The notes under the pieces were generated by a model. That model ran no database searches, had not been told where the DNA came from, and saw only the letters and a program-made list of their open reading frames with translations. From the IMG/VR virus record IMGVR_UViG_3300009124_000075, positions 1 through 28,890 of that record: a DNA stretch of 28,890 nt; one strand, 5' to 3'. The stretch is from a virus. Every line of letters starts with the position of its first letter. Position 1 is the first letter of the stretch. The translations under genes and the position numbers were made by a program. This document shows, piece after piece, positions 13,410 through 19,447 of the stretch.

Positions 13410-13444
13410 ACTATAGAAGACGTTTGGGGGTTACTAACAATATA
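13410..13444 (-). promoter_or_regulatory. Intergenic element copy 10
   Basis: Core GTAACCCCCAAACGTC, TATAGT at 13415-13410, directly followed by the ATG of the nucleotidyltransferase gene. Confidence 0.78.
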
Positions 13445-13446
13445 TT

Positions 13447-13710
13447 TCAGAATCCTCGCGAGGAGAGTTCATTTTCTATTACCTGTTCAATTACTTCAAC
13501 CACATAAGGATGATCTTCCATATTGATTGCTTCCAAGATCATTTTAGCATCATTTGGTGGTACTTTCTCTAAATTTGTAGATTCTTCACCTTCTGTCATA
13601 AGATCATCATTTGTGATAATCCACGCCGCACATGGTGCTTTAGCACCTAACTTTGTAGAGAGAGAATTGACGTAAGTTTGTAACTCCCCCATTGATTTAA
13701 TCTTTTTCAT
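13447..13710 (-). CDS. Hypothetical protein, 87 residues
   Basis: Starts MKKIKSMGELQTYVNSLSTK; helical N- and C-termini with a central Trp-rich strand (APCAAWIITNDDLM). Its ATG overlaps the upstream stop (ATGA), placing it in the helicase transcript. Function unknown. Confidence 0.75.
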   Translation of the reverse strand: MKKIKSMGELQTYVNSLSTKLGAKAPCAAWIITNDDLMTEGEESTNLEKVPPNDAKMILEAINMEDHPYVVEVIEQVIENELSSRGF

Positions 13711-13934
13711 TTGTTTTTACGAGATCGCTTGTGTTTATCTATAAAGTTTATTGCTGATTGTCTATTTCTACAAACTTTAAGAACATTTGCTTGATGAACA
13801 ACAGCGAGTTTAGTTGTGCTGTTAGAAATGGGCACTGCCGCATACATCATAGGATCATCATACTTTCCTACGATAAATCCTTCCTCATAAGGAACAGCAT
13901 CAAGCAAACTTGTCCTAGTATATGTTATCTTCAT
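13707..13934 (-). CDS. Small basic protein, 75 residues
   Basis: Starts MKITYTRTSLLDAVPYEEGF; beta-rich first half, then a basic helix ending in DKHKRSRKNK, suggesting nucleic-acid binding. ATGA overlap with the helicase stop on one side and with the 87-residue gene on the other. A helicase accessory role is possible from position only. Confidence 0.75.
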   Translation of the reverse strand: MKITYTRTSLLDAVPYEEGFIVGKYDDPMMYAAVPISNSTTKLAVVHQANVLKVCRNRQSAINFIDKHKRSRKNK

Positions 13935-15112
13935 CGGCGCATTACAGAATCAAGAACCTCACCTTTTTCAAACACAATATCAACAACACGCTGCAATGCG
14001 CGTTCAGTGGCAACACCAACGTTTGAATATACTGGGACGCAGAGCATACCATAAGTTTTAGCATTTCCACCTTTACGAAGAACACGCCCAACAGTTTGAG
14101 TAAGTTCAATGACATCCATGTTGCGAAGGAAAATGACTGCCTCAAGTTCTGATACGTTGATACCTTCAGCAAGGATTGAACGGTGAAGTACAATAAACTT
14201 ACGATCAGGATCTTTACCCCAACTGTTCAGCACGTCAAAGAAATGCTCACGGGATACTTTCTTGCCATTGATAACAGCACCAGTCTTGGAAGTGATGTAA
14301 AGATAATCATACCCACGCTGCTCAAGTTCATAAGCAAAATCAGTCTGAAAGAGATTGATAAGTTGCTGGGTTGTTCTTACTGCCACCAAAATCTTCTTGA
14401 TGCTGATGTCATCAATGGTCTTAAGGATATTGCTAGAGTCCGTGAGTGGAGTGATGGACTTGACAGGCATTTTTGCCATGTCAATAACTTTCACTTTAGG
14501 TGGCAAAATGAATCCACCATCAACAAGTTTAGGGGCAGAAACACGCGAGATAATTTGACCATAAACGTCAGCATTGTTCATCCCTGGTTTGTTAGGAGTG
14601 ACAGAAGTCTTGCGGGTCGCTGTAAAATAGTAGCAACGATCTGCTTTCTTGCTGTAGTGCTCAACAGAAGGATAGCAATGACGCTGAACAGAATTGTGTG
14701 CCTCGTCAAAATAGATTGTATCGACAGAAATACCTGCCTCAACAATACGATGAAGAGAGTGATATGTGGTGAAGATAATAACATGCTCCCGCACTGTCTG
14801 ACACATATCAACAAACAGTTTGATACGTTCTGACTTTGTAGTTCTGAAATGCTTTGTCTCTCCACTGTGAACATGGAGAGGGTTAGCATTAGTCACATGC
14901 TCAAGAAACTCCGAAGAGAGTTGTTCTGCGAGCAAAATACGAGGGCAAACAACTACAATAGTGCGAGGAACATTGACCTCAAAACGACGCACGGCGTCCA
15001 TGATTGCGACCAATGTCTTACCACCACCAGTGGGGAAGATACACTGACCGATAGAGTTTACTTTAAGGGCGTTAAGTGCTTCTTGCTGATGAGGGCGAAG
15101 AGTTACGGTCAT
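13931..15112 (-). CDS. SF2 DEAH-box helicase (Res-subunit/UvsW-like)
   Basis: 393 residues from ATG 15112. LRPHQQEALNAL opens the domain; Walker A is PTGGGKT (27-33), motif II DEAH (136-139), motif III TAT (164-166), motif V EGINVSELEAV (316-326) and motif VI QTVGRVLRKG (339-348). Complete two-RecA core, no extra nuclease or methylase domain. The family includes type I/III restriction subunits and the phage recombination helicase UvsW. Longer readings from 15235 would run through element copy 11 into the methyltransferase gene, so the ATG 16 bases after the element is used. It heads a three-gene unit between the two restriction-modification-like pairs. Confidence 0.88.
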   Translation of the reverse strand: MTVTLRPHQQEALNALKVNSIGQCIFPTGGGKTLVAIMDAVRRFEVNVPRTIVVVCPRILLAEQLSSEFLEHVTNANPLHVHSGETKHFRTTKSERIKLFVDMCQTVREHVIIFTTYHSLHRIVEAGISVDTIYFDEAHNSVQRHCYPSVEHYSKKADRCYYFTATRKTSVTPNKPGMNNADVYGQIISRVSAPKLVDGGFILPPKVKVIDMAKMPVKSITPLTDSSNILKTIDDISIKKILVAVRTTQQLINLFQTDFAYELEQRGYDYLYITSKTGAVINGKKVSREHFFDVLNSWGKDPDRKFIVLHRSILAEGINVSELEAVIFLRNMDVIELTQTVGRVLRKGGNAKTYGMLCVPVYSNVGVATERALQRVVDIVFEKGEVLDSVMRR

Positions 15113-15128
15113 CAAGTCAGGTTGTTGT

Positions 15129-15162
15129 ATAATAGAGGACATTTGGAGGTAACTAACAATAT
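15129..15162 (-). promoter_or_regulatory. Intergenic element copy 11
   Basis: Core GTTACCTCCAAATGTCC with TATTAT at 15134-15129, a better -10 than in other copies; 16 bases before the helicase ATG. Confidence 0.78.
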
Positions 15163-15893
15163 CACAGTGGAAGTTTGCCGACGTTGATGCGACTTGCTGC
15201 TTTATCAAAATATTCTTTTTCTCGTTCAATACCAATAAACTTTCTGTCTTCCATATTTGCTGCTATTCCAGTTGTTCCGGCACCCATACATGGGTCAAGT
15301 ATAGTATCACCAGGGTTTGAATATGTTCGCACTAACCATCTATAAAGTTCAACAGGTTTCTGTGTAGGATGAAACTTACCCTCACTTTCTGCTGTCTTAA
15401 AGTATATCACACTTCTAGGATAACGTGTTCCCTCTTCATTTTTGACGTGAACTGCTTTAGTTTGTTTACCATATTGTTCGCAGTCTCGTAATGCTTTACC
15501 CTTATCATATGGGTCACCCGATGTCATCTGTGGATTGTAAGTTGGTTGTTTTTTATAGAAAACTACAATATCCTCATGTGCTCTCATCGGTTGCTTTTTA
15601 GCATTTAAGTAACCAGTTGCCTTGCTCTTTTCCCATACTAGATTATACTTGAAATCTCTGTAGTTTGTAGAAATCAATACAGATGTGAATGGTTGTGCTG
15701 CTGTTGATATAATCGCACAATTTGGTTTACAAATTACATCAACAATCTCCCAGAATCTATCATAATCGATGATACGATCCCACTGATTGCGAGACTTGTT
15801 TAATGTCCCATAGGGAAAATCTGTCAACAGAAGATCAATGCTCTGGGGTTCAAGATTACCCAGAACATTGAACATATCATCATTATACAGCAT
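15162..15893 (-). CDS. DNA methyltransferase 2 (beta-type order, DFPY motif IV)
   Basis: 243 residues from ATG 15893 (MLYNDDMFNVLGN). TDFPYG (24-29) takes the place of the usual DPPY catalytic motif; DPCMGAGTT (200-208) is motif I, and FHPTQKPVELYRWLV before it fits motif X. Motif order is beta-class, as in N4-cytosine and N6-adenine methylases. Its ATG shares one base with the stop of endonuclease 2 (TGATG), so the pair is translationally coupled. The D-F-P-Y variant keeps Asp, Pro and Tyr, so activity is plausible. Confidence 0.88.
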   Translation of the reverse strand: MLYNDDMFNVLGNLEPQSIDLLLTDFPYGTLNKSRNQWDRIIDYDRFWEIVDVICKPNCAIISTAAQPFTSVLISTNYRDFKYNLVWEKSKATGYLNAKKQPMRAHEDIVVFYKKQPTYNPQMTSGDPYDKGKALRDCEQYGKQTKAVHVKNEEGTRYPRSVIYFKTAESEGKFHPTQKPVELYRWLVRTYSNPGDTILDPCMGAGTTGIAANMEDRKFIGIEREKEYFDKAASRINVGKLPL

Positions 15894-16468
15894 CACTTAT
15901 TCAACCATTCCACAAATTGATTATACGCCATCGTGTCAAGTTTGAAATCTTCACGATACTCTTCTCTGTAGATAGAGCGAGAAGATGAACGCTTACGAGA
16001 AGGATTAACAAAAAAGATCTTTACTTCCTTACCTGTAATCTTCTTGAAGAAAGCAGGATAGTAGGCAAAAGCATCCTTCCCACAGGCATTTTGTCCAGCG
16101 AAGATTGCGTACTCTACATTGTCAGGAACATCAGGAGATTGATCCAGTTCAATGAAGTCCATCACAGCACGTTTGAGATAGCAAGCATCCAAATAACATT
16201 TAGATTCGACTGCTTTCGTCATCACACCGTTGCGATAGATGTGTTTATCCACCTGAAGATTCTTCAGGCAAGTACCATTAACCTCCTCGGTGCGTTTGTA
16301 ATCATTTCTGCGGGCATCTAGTCCCAATTTATCACAAGTTCTCGCAATCAAGTTCTCATAAACTAGACCAGATGCTGACCGAGCAGCACCACCACCCAAC
16401 TCAAAATGAGTCTGGGGAAGTTTATCAACTTCGGTCTCGTACTGTTTGATGATGTTAAGTAAACTCAT
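15893..16468 (-). CDS. PD-(D/E)XK endonuclease 2 (restriction enzyme-like)
   Basis: 191 residues. LQVDKHIYRNG (71-81) gives the Asp (D74) and AVESKCYLD (86-94) the E-x-K (E88, K90) of a PD-(D/E)XK active site; SGLVYENLIARTC (33-45) fits the helix with the preceding Glu. The E-S-K plus a following helix (KRAVMDF) resembles EcoRI-like type II enzymes. The C-terminal third is basic (NPSRKRSSSRS) and probably binds DNA. It is followed directly by methyltransferase 2, so this is a second restriction-modification-like pair, unrelated in sequence to the first. Confidence 0.75.
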   Translation of the reverse strand: MSLLNIIKQYETEVDKLPQTHFELGGGAARSASGLVYENLIARTCDKLGLDARRNDYKRTEEVNGTCLKNLQVDKHIYRNGVMTKAVESKCYLDACYLKRAVMDFIELDQSPDVPDNVEYAIFAGQNACGKDAFAYYPAFFKKITGKEVKIFFVNPSRKRSSSRSIYREEYREDFKLDTMAYNQFVEWLNK

Positions 16469-16477
16469 GATAAAAAA

Positions 16478-16508
16478 AGAGATGGGGACATTTAGTGATT
16501 ACTAATAT
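16478..16508 (-). promoter_or_regulatory. Intergenic element copy 12 (degenerate)
   Basis: Keeps AAATGTCCCC and TTAGTAA but the CCTCC stretch reads TCACT and the hexamer is ATCTCT. It precedes endonuclease 2, with 9 bases to its ATG. Confidence 0.5.
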
Positions 16509-16509
16509 A

Positions 16510-16770
16510 TCACTCAATGCGAGTAATTACCATGCAGGTTTCACCTGTTTCTTTCAATTCCTGTTTTTGATAAGAAACCTTGAAACCTTCATGTGCCAAT
16601 ACACCTGGCACAGGTGGGTGATAGTGTGATTCAGGATTCTCCAACGGAATATAAAAGAACATACCGGGTTCCATGTTATACCAAGGATACTTAAGTTTCC
16701 CCCCTCTACCTACAGGAGGTTCAAACATGGCGTCGTTATCTTCAACATTGAACAGATCAAAAGCGGACAT
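16510..16770 (-). CDS. Hypothetical protein, 86 residues
   Basis: Starts MSAFDLFNVEDNDAMFEPPV; the central part is Pro- and aromatic-rich (YPWYNMEPGMFFYIPLENPE) and the end is a short beta region (GETCMVITRIE). It looks like a small soluble domain. No element copy precedes it; it sits 32 bp after the 72-residue gene. Confidence 0.75.
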   Translation of the reverse strand: MSAFDLFNVEDNDAMFEPPVGRGGKLKYPWYNMEPGMFFYIPLENPESHYHPPVPGVLAHEGFKVSYQKQELKETGETCMVITRIE

Positions 16771-16802
16771 GATGATAATGGAGTGAGTTTAGTGAGTGTG
16801 AA

Positions 16803-17021
16803 TCAGGCAGCAGATTCTTCTGCTGTTGTTGTTGCTTTGCCTACGTTAGATGGACCTTTCCAAACTAGACCATTCTCCTCCCAATGTGCGATAAATGCGC
16901 GACGAAGTTCAGTCAGTTCATTATAACGCGACTGCTGTTCTTTTGTCAAATTAAAGTTATTATCTCTCCACACTTTGCGGAGTTCTTGAAGTTCACGAAT
17001 GATGGTCGAGGAGTTGTTCAT
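16803..17021 (-). CDS. Small helical protein, 72 residues
   Basis: Starts MNNSSTIIRELQELRKVWRD; two helices (ELQELRKVWRDNN and QSRYNELTELRRAFIAHWEE) and an Ala/Thr-rich tail. The ATG is 15 bases after element copy 13. Function unknown. Confidence 0.75.
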   Translation of the reverse strand: MNNSSTIIRELQELRKVWRDNNFNLTKEQQSRYNELTELRRAFIAHWEENGLVWKGPSNVGKATTTAEESAA

Positions 17022-17036
17022 GATGTGGTTGCTTAC

Positions 17037-17071
17037 AGTATAGTGGACATTTGGAGGTTACTAACAATAAT
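17037..17071 (-). promoter_or_regulatory. Intergenic element copy 13
   Basis: Full core TTAGTAACCTCCAAATGTCC with TATACT at 17042-17037, between the two neighbouring small genes. Confidence 0.78.
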
Positions 17072-17271
17072 TACCCGTGATTTTCCATAAATTCATCAAG
17101 AGTGTAACCTTCTCCGGTTGATGTTTCTTCAATCAATTGTTCTACTGTAAGTGATTCCATTTCCTTACGATATTCTTCTGGAGTTAGATCTTCTGGGTCA
17201 TAATCATCATGGCAAAGATACTCCCACTCTGCCACAAGTGCGTCAATAAGTTGTGCTTTAGTGTAGTTCAT
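17071..17271 (-). CDS. Small acidic hypothetical protein, 66 residues
   Basis: Starts MNYTKAQLIDALVAEWEYLC; strongly acidic and helical (DDYDPEDLTPEEYRKEMESL). A rho-independent terminator lies directly upstream, so it needs its own start of transcription or read-through. The element copy on its left belongs to the next gene. Function unknown. Confidence 0.75.
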   Translation of the reverse strand: MNYTKAQLIDALVAEWEYLCHDDYDPEDLTPEEYRKEMESLTVEQLIEETSTGEGYTLDEFMENHG

Positions 17272-17278
17272 AAAATAT

Positions 17279-17300
17279 AAAAAAAGACCCCAGTTGGGGT
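17279..17300 (-). terminator. Rho-independent terminator
   Basis: On the minus strand ACCCC pairs with GGGGT around a four-base loop (17300-17287), followed by T7 (17285-17279). It ends the transcript of the 61-residue gene and lies 8 bp before the next ATG. Confidence 0.8.
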
Positions 17301-17307
17301 TACTTTA

Positions 17308-17493
17308 TTACCGATCTGTAAATGTGTAAAATACTTTGTCGGTGATAACATTTAAGGCAAGAGAAATGTCTTTCATTAGAAGATTCATCTCATATTGATG
17401 AATCTTACGACGTGCCTTGAAATCTTCAAACAACAGTCCAAAAGTGGCAGAGTAATCTTCACGCTCCATAATAACAGTGGGGCGAGTGTTCAT
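17308..17493 (-). CDS. Small hypothetical protein, 61 residues
   Basis: Start chosen at ATG 17493 (MNTRPTVIMEREDYSATFGL); the upstream TTG at 17508 is less likely. Amphipathic helices in the middle (LLFEDFKARRKIHQYEMNLL) and a Phe-rich end. The ATG is 19 bases after element copy 14, and a terminator follows the gene. Function unknown. Confidence 0.72.
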   Translation of the reverse strand: MNTRPTVIMEREDYSATFGLLFEDFKARRKIHQYEMNLLMKDISLALNVITDKVFYTFTDR

Positions 17494-17512
17494 GTTTGAA
17501 CCAGTCAACTAC

Positions 17513-17541
17513 ACCACTGTGGACATTTGGAGGTTACTAAC
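17513..17541 (-). promoter_or_regulatory. Intergenic element copy 14 (hexamer lost)
   Basis: Core GTTAGTAACCTCCAAATGTC is intact but the hexamer reads AGTGGT. Spacing to the ATG (19 bases) is still standard. It is the right-hand limit of the element-punctuated block. Confidence 0.65.
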
Positions 17542-17542
17542 T

Positions 17543-18139
17543 TTATCTGCCAGGTGGTAATTGTTTCTTGGCAGCAGGAAGTTGCTTCTGATTGCTACCA
17601 GACACCTTGTTTTTATCACCTGAACCAATATATCCTGCTCTCTTTGGACCGAGAACACTAACTCTAACTGGTTGGATGCCTGATTGTGTAGCAGGTTTGG
17701 ATTCTGGTTTGTTTGTTATTGATGAAGAACCAGGTTTTAATGCCTTACGTTGTGGTGTCCCTGCTAATTTCTTCTTAATATCACCACGCTGTGCCATTCC
17801 TAGCATAGGACGTGATTTAGCAGCAGATTTTGCTGCTGTCTTAACAACATCGGAGGTTGTTCTCTTTGCTAATGCTCCACCCTTTTCAGGTTTAGGTGTT
17901 GCTTCTTTATTTTTATTTCTATATGGTTGTGGTTTCCGTTTCTGTTCAGATCCTGCTGTATTCTTACCAGCATTCTTGATGCTTTGAACAGCATTTTTAG
18001 CACCACCTTTTAAAGCGGAACCTATACCAGTGCTAGGTCTTTTTGTAAAAGATTTATATGAACCACCTTCAGTGCCTGATGTAGAATAATCACCCACACC
18101 TTGTGGACCTTCTGATAGAAAATCTTGAAATGTTTTCAT
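17543..18139 (-). CDS. Basic internal-head-type protein with capsid-targeting N-terminus (A)
   Basis: 198 residues. The start MKTFQDFLSE resembles the capsid-targeting sequence of T4 internal proteins (MKTYQEFIAEA), which is cleaved by the prohead protease gp21 after the Glu. The rest is basic, disordered and rich in Lys, Ser, Gly and Pro, with a C-terminus of repeated KQLPxxKKQLPP. T4 internal proteins enter the head and are injected with the DNA, where some inhibit host enzymes or nucleases; that role is inferred here. It follows its neighbour by 1 bp. Confidence 0.78.
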   Translation of the reverse strand: MKTFQDFLSEGPQGVGDYSTSGTEGGSYKSFTKRPSTGIGSALKGGAKNAVQSIKNAGKNTAGSEQKRKPQPYRNKNKEATPKPEKGGALAKRTTSDVVKTAAKSAAKSRPMLGMAQRGDIKKKLAGTPQRKALKPGSSSITNKPESKPATQSGIQPVRVSVLGPKRAGYIGSGDKNKVSGSNQKQLPAAKKQLPPGR

Positions 18140-18140
18140 G

Positions 18141-18782
18141 TTAGGTGCTCATTCTGCGATGGACTCTACCCATAATCTTGGTTCTACCTTTGGCATCGGG
18201 ATTCTTGCCCGTTGCCTTGCGGTATTTGTCAGTTTCTTGGTCTTTCATAATACCACGCAGCATAGTTTCACCCTTACGTTGCTGCTTCATTCTCTCTTGA
18301 CGTGTCATCCCAGACGCCTTTGCTGGTTTATAATCAGGAGAGGCAGATTTAGTCTCTTTCTTTTTCAGGAGTTTAGATGCTTCTTTACTAGCATCCTTTG
18401 AAGATGTAGCAGTCTTCTTTACTTCACCACCAGATTTTCTTGCCGCTATTCTTGCCTGTGCTGCTTTCTTTCTCTCTTCTTTTGCTTTATCAGCATAAGA
18501 TTGTTTTACTTCTGCTGACCCTCTTTCTTTCGTTGGTTGTTGCTCACGGGCAGATCTTGCTTGTGTCTTACCTACATCCTTTCTGGTCTTATATTCACCC
18601 ACAGCAGCAGATTGACCGCCACCGGTTGCTTTTACTCTAGGTTTTACACCGGGTGCGCGTCTACTAGCAGTGTCTCTTTTAGGTGCTTTACGTCCACCTT
18701 CGCCAGTTTGTCTAATTTGAGATCTTCCCTGAATCTCTGGATCGTATGTTGCTTCCGCAATAAATTGACTAAATGTTTTCAT
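18141..18782 (-). CDS. Basic internal-head-type protein with capsid-targeting N-terminus (B)
   Basis: 213 residues. The start MKTFSQFIAEATYDPE is very close to the T4 capsid-targeting sequence, with predicted cleavage after FIAE. The rest is very rich in Lys, Arg, Ala and Ser, disordered, and ends in the basic MGRVHRRMST. Sequence beyond the N-terminus is not obviously related to protein A, so this may be a second cargo using the same address tag. The ATG overlaps the upstream stop as ATGA. Confidence 0.8.
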   Translation of the reverse strand: MKTFSQFIAEATYDPEIQGRSQIRQTGEGGRKAPKRDTASRRAPGVKPRVKATGGGQSAAVGEYKTRKDVGKTQARSAREQQPTKERGSAEVKQSYADKAKEERKKAAQARIAARKSGGEVKKTATSSKDASKEASKLLKKKETKSASPDYKPAKASGMTRQERMKQQRKGETMLRGIMKDQETDKYRKATGKNPDAKGRTKIMGRVHRRMST

Positions 18783-18967
18783 CCTTCTACCACCGTAGCG
18801 CCTTGGAACCCACCATTTTTGCCATCAGGATTCACTAGCAAGGCATCTGCCTCTGCTTTTGTGTCATAATTCATTCTACCCACTGATTCATCACTCCAGC
18901 GGTTTCCACCATGATAATAAACAGTGCGTCCGTCTAATCTTGCTGATCTAGTAATATAAAATGCCAT
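18779..18967 (-). CDS. Small hypothetical protein, 62 residues
   Basis: Starts MAFYITRSARLDGRTVYYHG; beta hairpin at the N-terminus and a Gly-rich C-terminal part (NPDGKNGGFQGATVVEG). Directly coupled to internal-head protein B, so it may be its partner or part of the same packaging set. Function unknown. Confidence 0.75.
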   Translation of the reverse strand: MAFYITRSARLDGRTVYYHGGNRWSDESVGRMNYDTKAEADALLVNPDGKNGGFQGATVVEG

Positions 18968-18970
18968 AGC

Positions 18971-19003
18971 AGGGAGAACTAATATATTTTATTTAGTCTC
19001 CCT
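18971..19003. other. Long hairpin before the 62-residue gene
   Basis: AGGGAGAACTAA (18971-18982) pairs with TTAGTCTCCCT (18993-19003) with one bulged base. On the minus strand it ends 4 bases before the ATG of the 62-residue gene. It has no U-tract; it could be a terminator or could hide the ribosome-binding region. Confidence 0.5.
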
Positions 19004-19015
19004 GACTAATTTAGT

Positions 19016-19186
19016 TCACCACCTATCAGGTGTGTTTAGATCTTCAACATAAGCATTGACTTTTTCAGATCCTTGAATATCAAGAACTTTATCCCAATCA
19101 ATGTTATGAGGTTGAAAGTCATCCATCACATCTAATTCTAGAGTGACGCGATACTTTGCTTTTTGCGGCATGTAAGCGAAAGGCAT
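19016..19186 (-). CDS. Small hypothetical protein, 56 residues
   Basis: Starts MPFAYMPQKAKYRVTLELDV; one beta strand, then an acidic region with DWDKVLDIQGSEKV. The ATG has a clear AGGAGT ribosome-binding site 7 bases upstream and a sigma-70-like promoter before that. Function unknown. Confidence 0.78.
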   Translation of the reverse strand: MPFAYMPQKAKYRVTLELDVMDDFQPHNIDWDKVLDIQGSEKVNAYVEDLNTPDRW

Positions 19187-19210
19187 GGTGAACTCCTGAA
19201 CTACTTTAAC

Positions 19211-19239
19211 AATATAGTACGAAATCCACCCGCAGTCAA
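19211..19239 (-). promoter_or_regulatory. Sigma-70-like promoter for the 56-residue gene
   Basis: Minus strand TTGACT (19239-19234), 17-bp spacer, TATATT (19216-19211): ten of twelve consensus bases at ideal spacing. Predicted start near 19205, about 18 bases before the ATG. Confidence 0.7.
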
Positions 19240-19439
19240 GGGGTGGTGGTCAGTTGTTTGACCGGACAGTGAATATATTTAGTGTCATAAAATAAGTTTT
19301 TAACATTTCCTGACACAATGAATAAATTAGTGATGATTAATTGTACCATGATGAGTGTGCGGATAATGGCAATTTTATCCGCTTCCTTTACATCTCTACC
19401 TTCTTTCTGACCTAGTGCCTTTGCCCATAGTCTCCACAT
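19236..19439 (-). CDS. Small membrane protein, 67 residues
   Basis: MWRLWAKALGQKEGRDVKEA at the N-terminus, then one transmembrane helix (IIRTLIMVQLIITNLFIVSG, about 25-44) and a short polar tail. The N-terminal sequence resembles small membrane proteins common in cyanophages. Function unknown; an inner-membrane location is likely. Confidence 0.78.
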   Translation of the reverse strand: MWRLWAKALGQKEGRDVKEADKIAIIRTLIMVQLIITNLFIVSGNVKNLFYDTKYIHCPVKQLTTTP

Positions 19440-19447
19440 TGGATAAT

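Noticed and set aside
14183-14833. Long plus-strand open frame of 216 codons.
   Set aside because: It lies antisense within the helicase gene, whose motifs are complete; the frame has no ribosome-binding site and unnatural composition. All other plus-strand frames were rejected in the same way.
15162-15235. Extended N-terminus of the helicase reading into the methyltransferase gene.
   Set aside because: It would run through element copy 11 and overlap methyltransferase 2; the helicase domain starts right after the ATG at 15112.
7013-17541. The 14 regularly repeated elements as a CRISPR array.
   Set aside because: Spacers would be whole genes of variable length; copies are imperfect and orientation-linked to genes.
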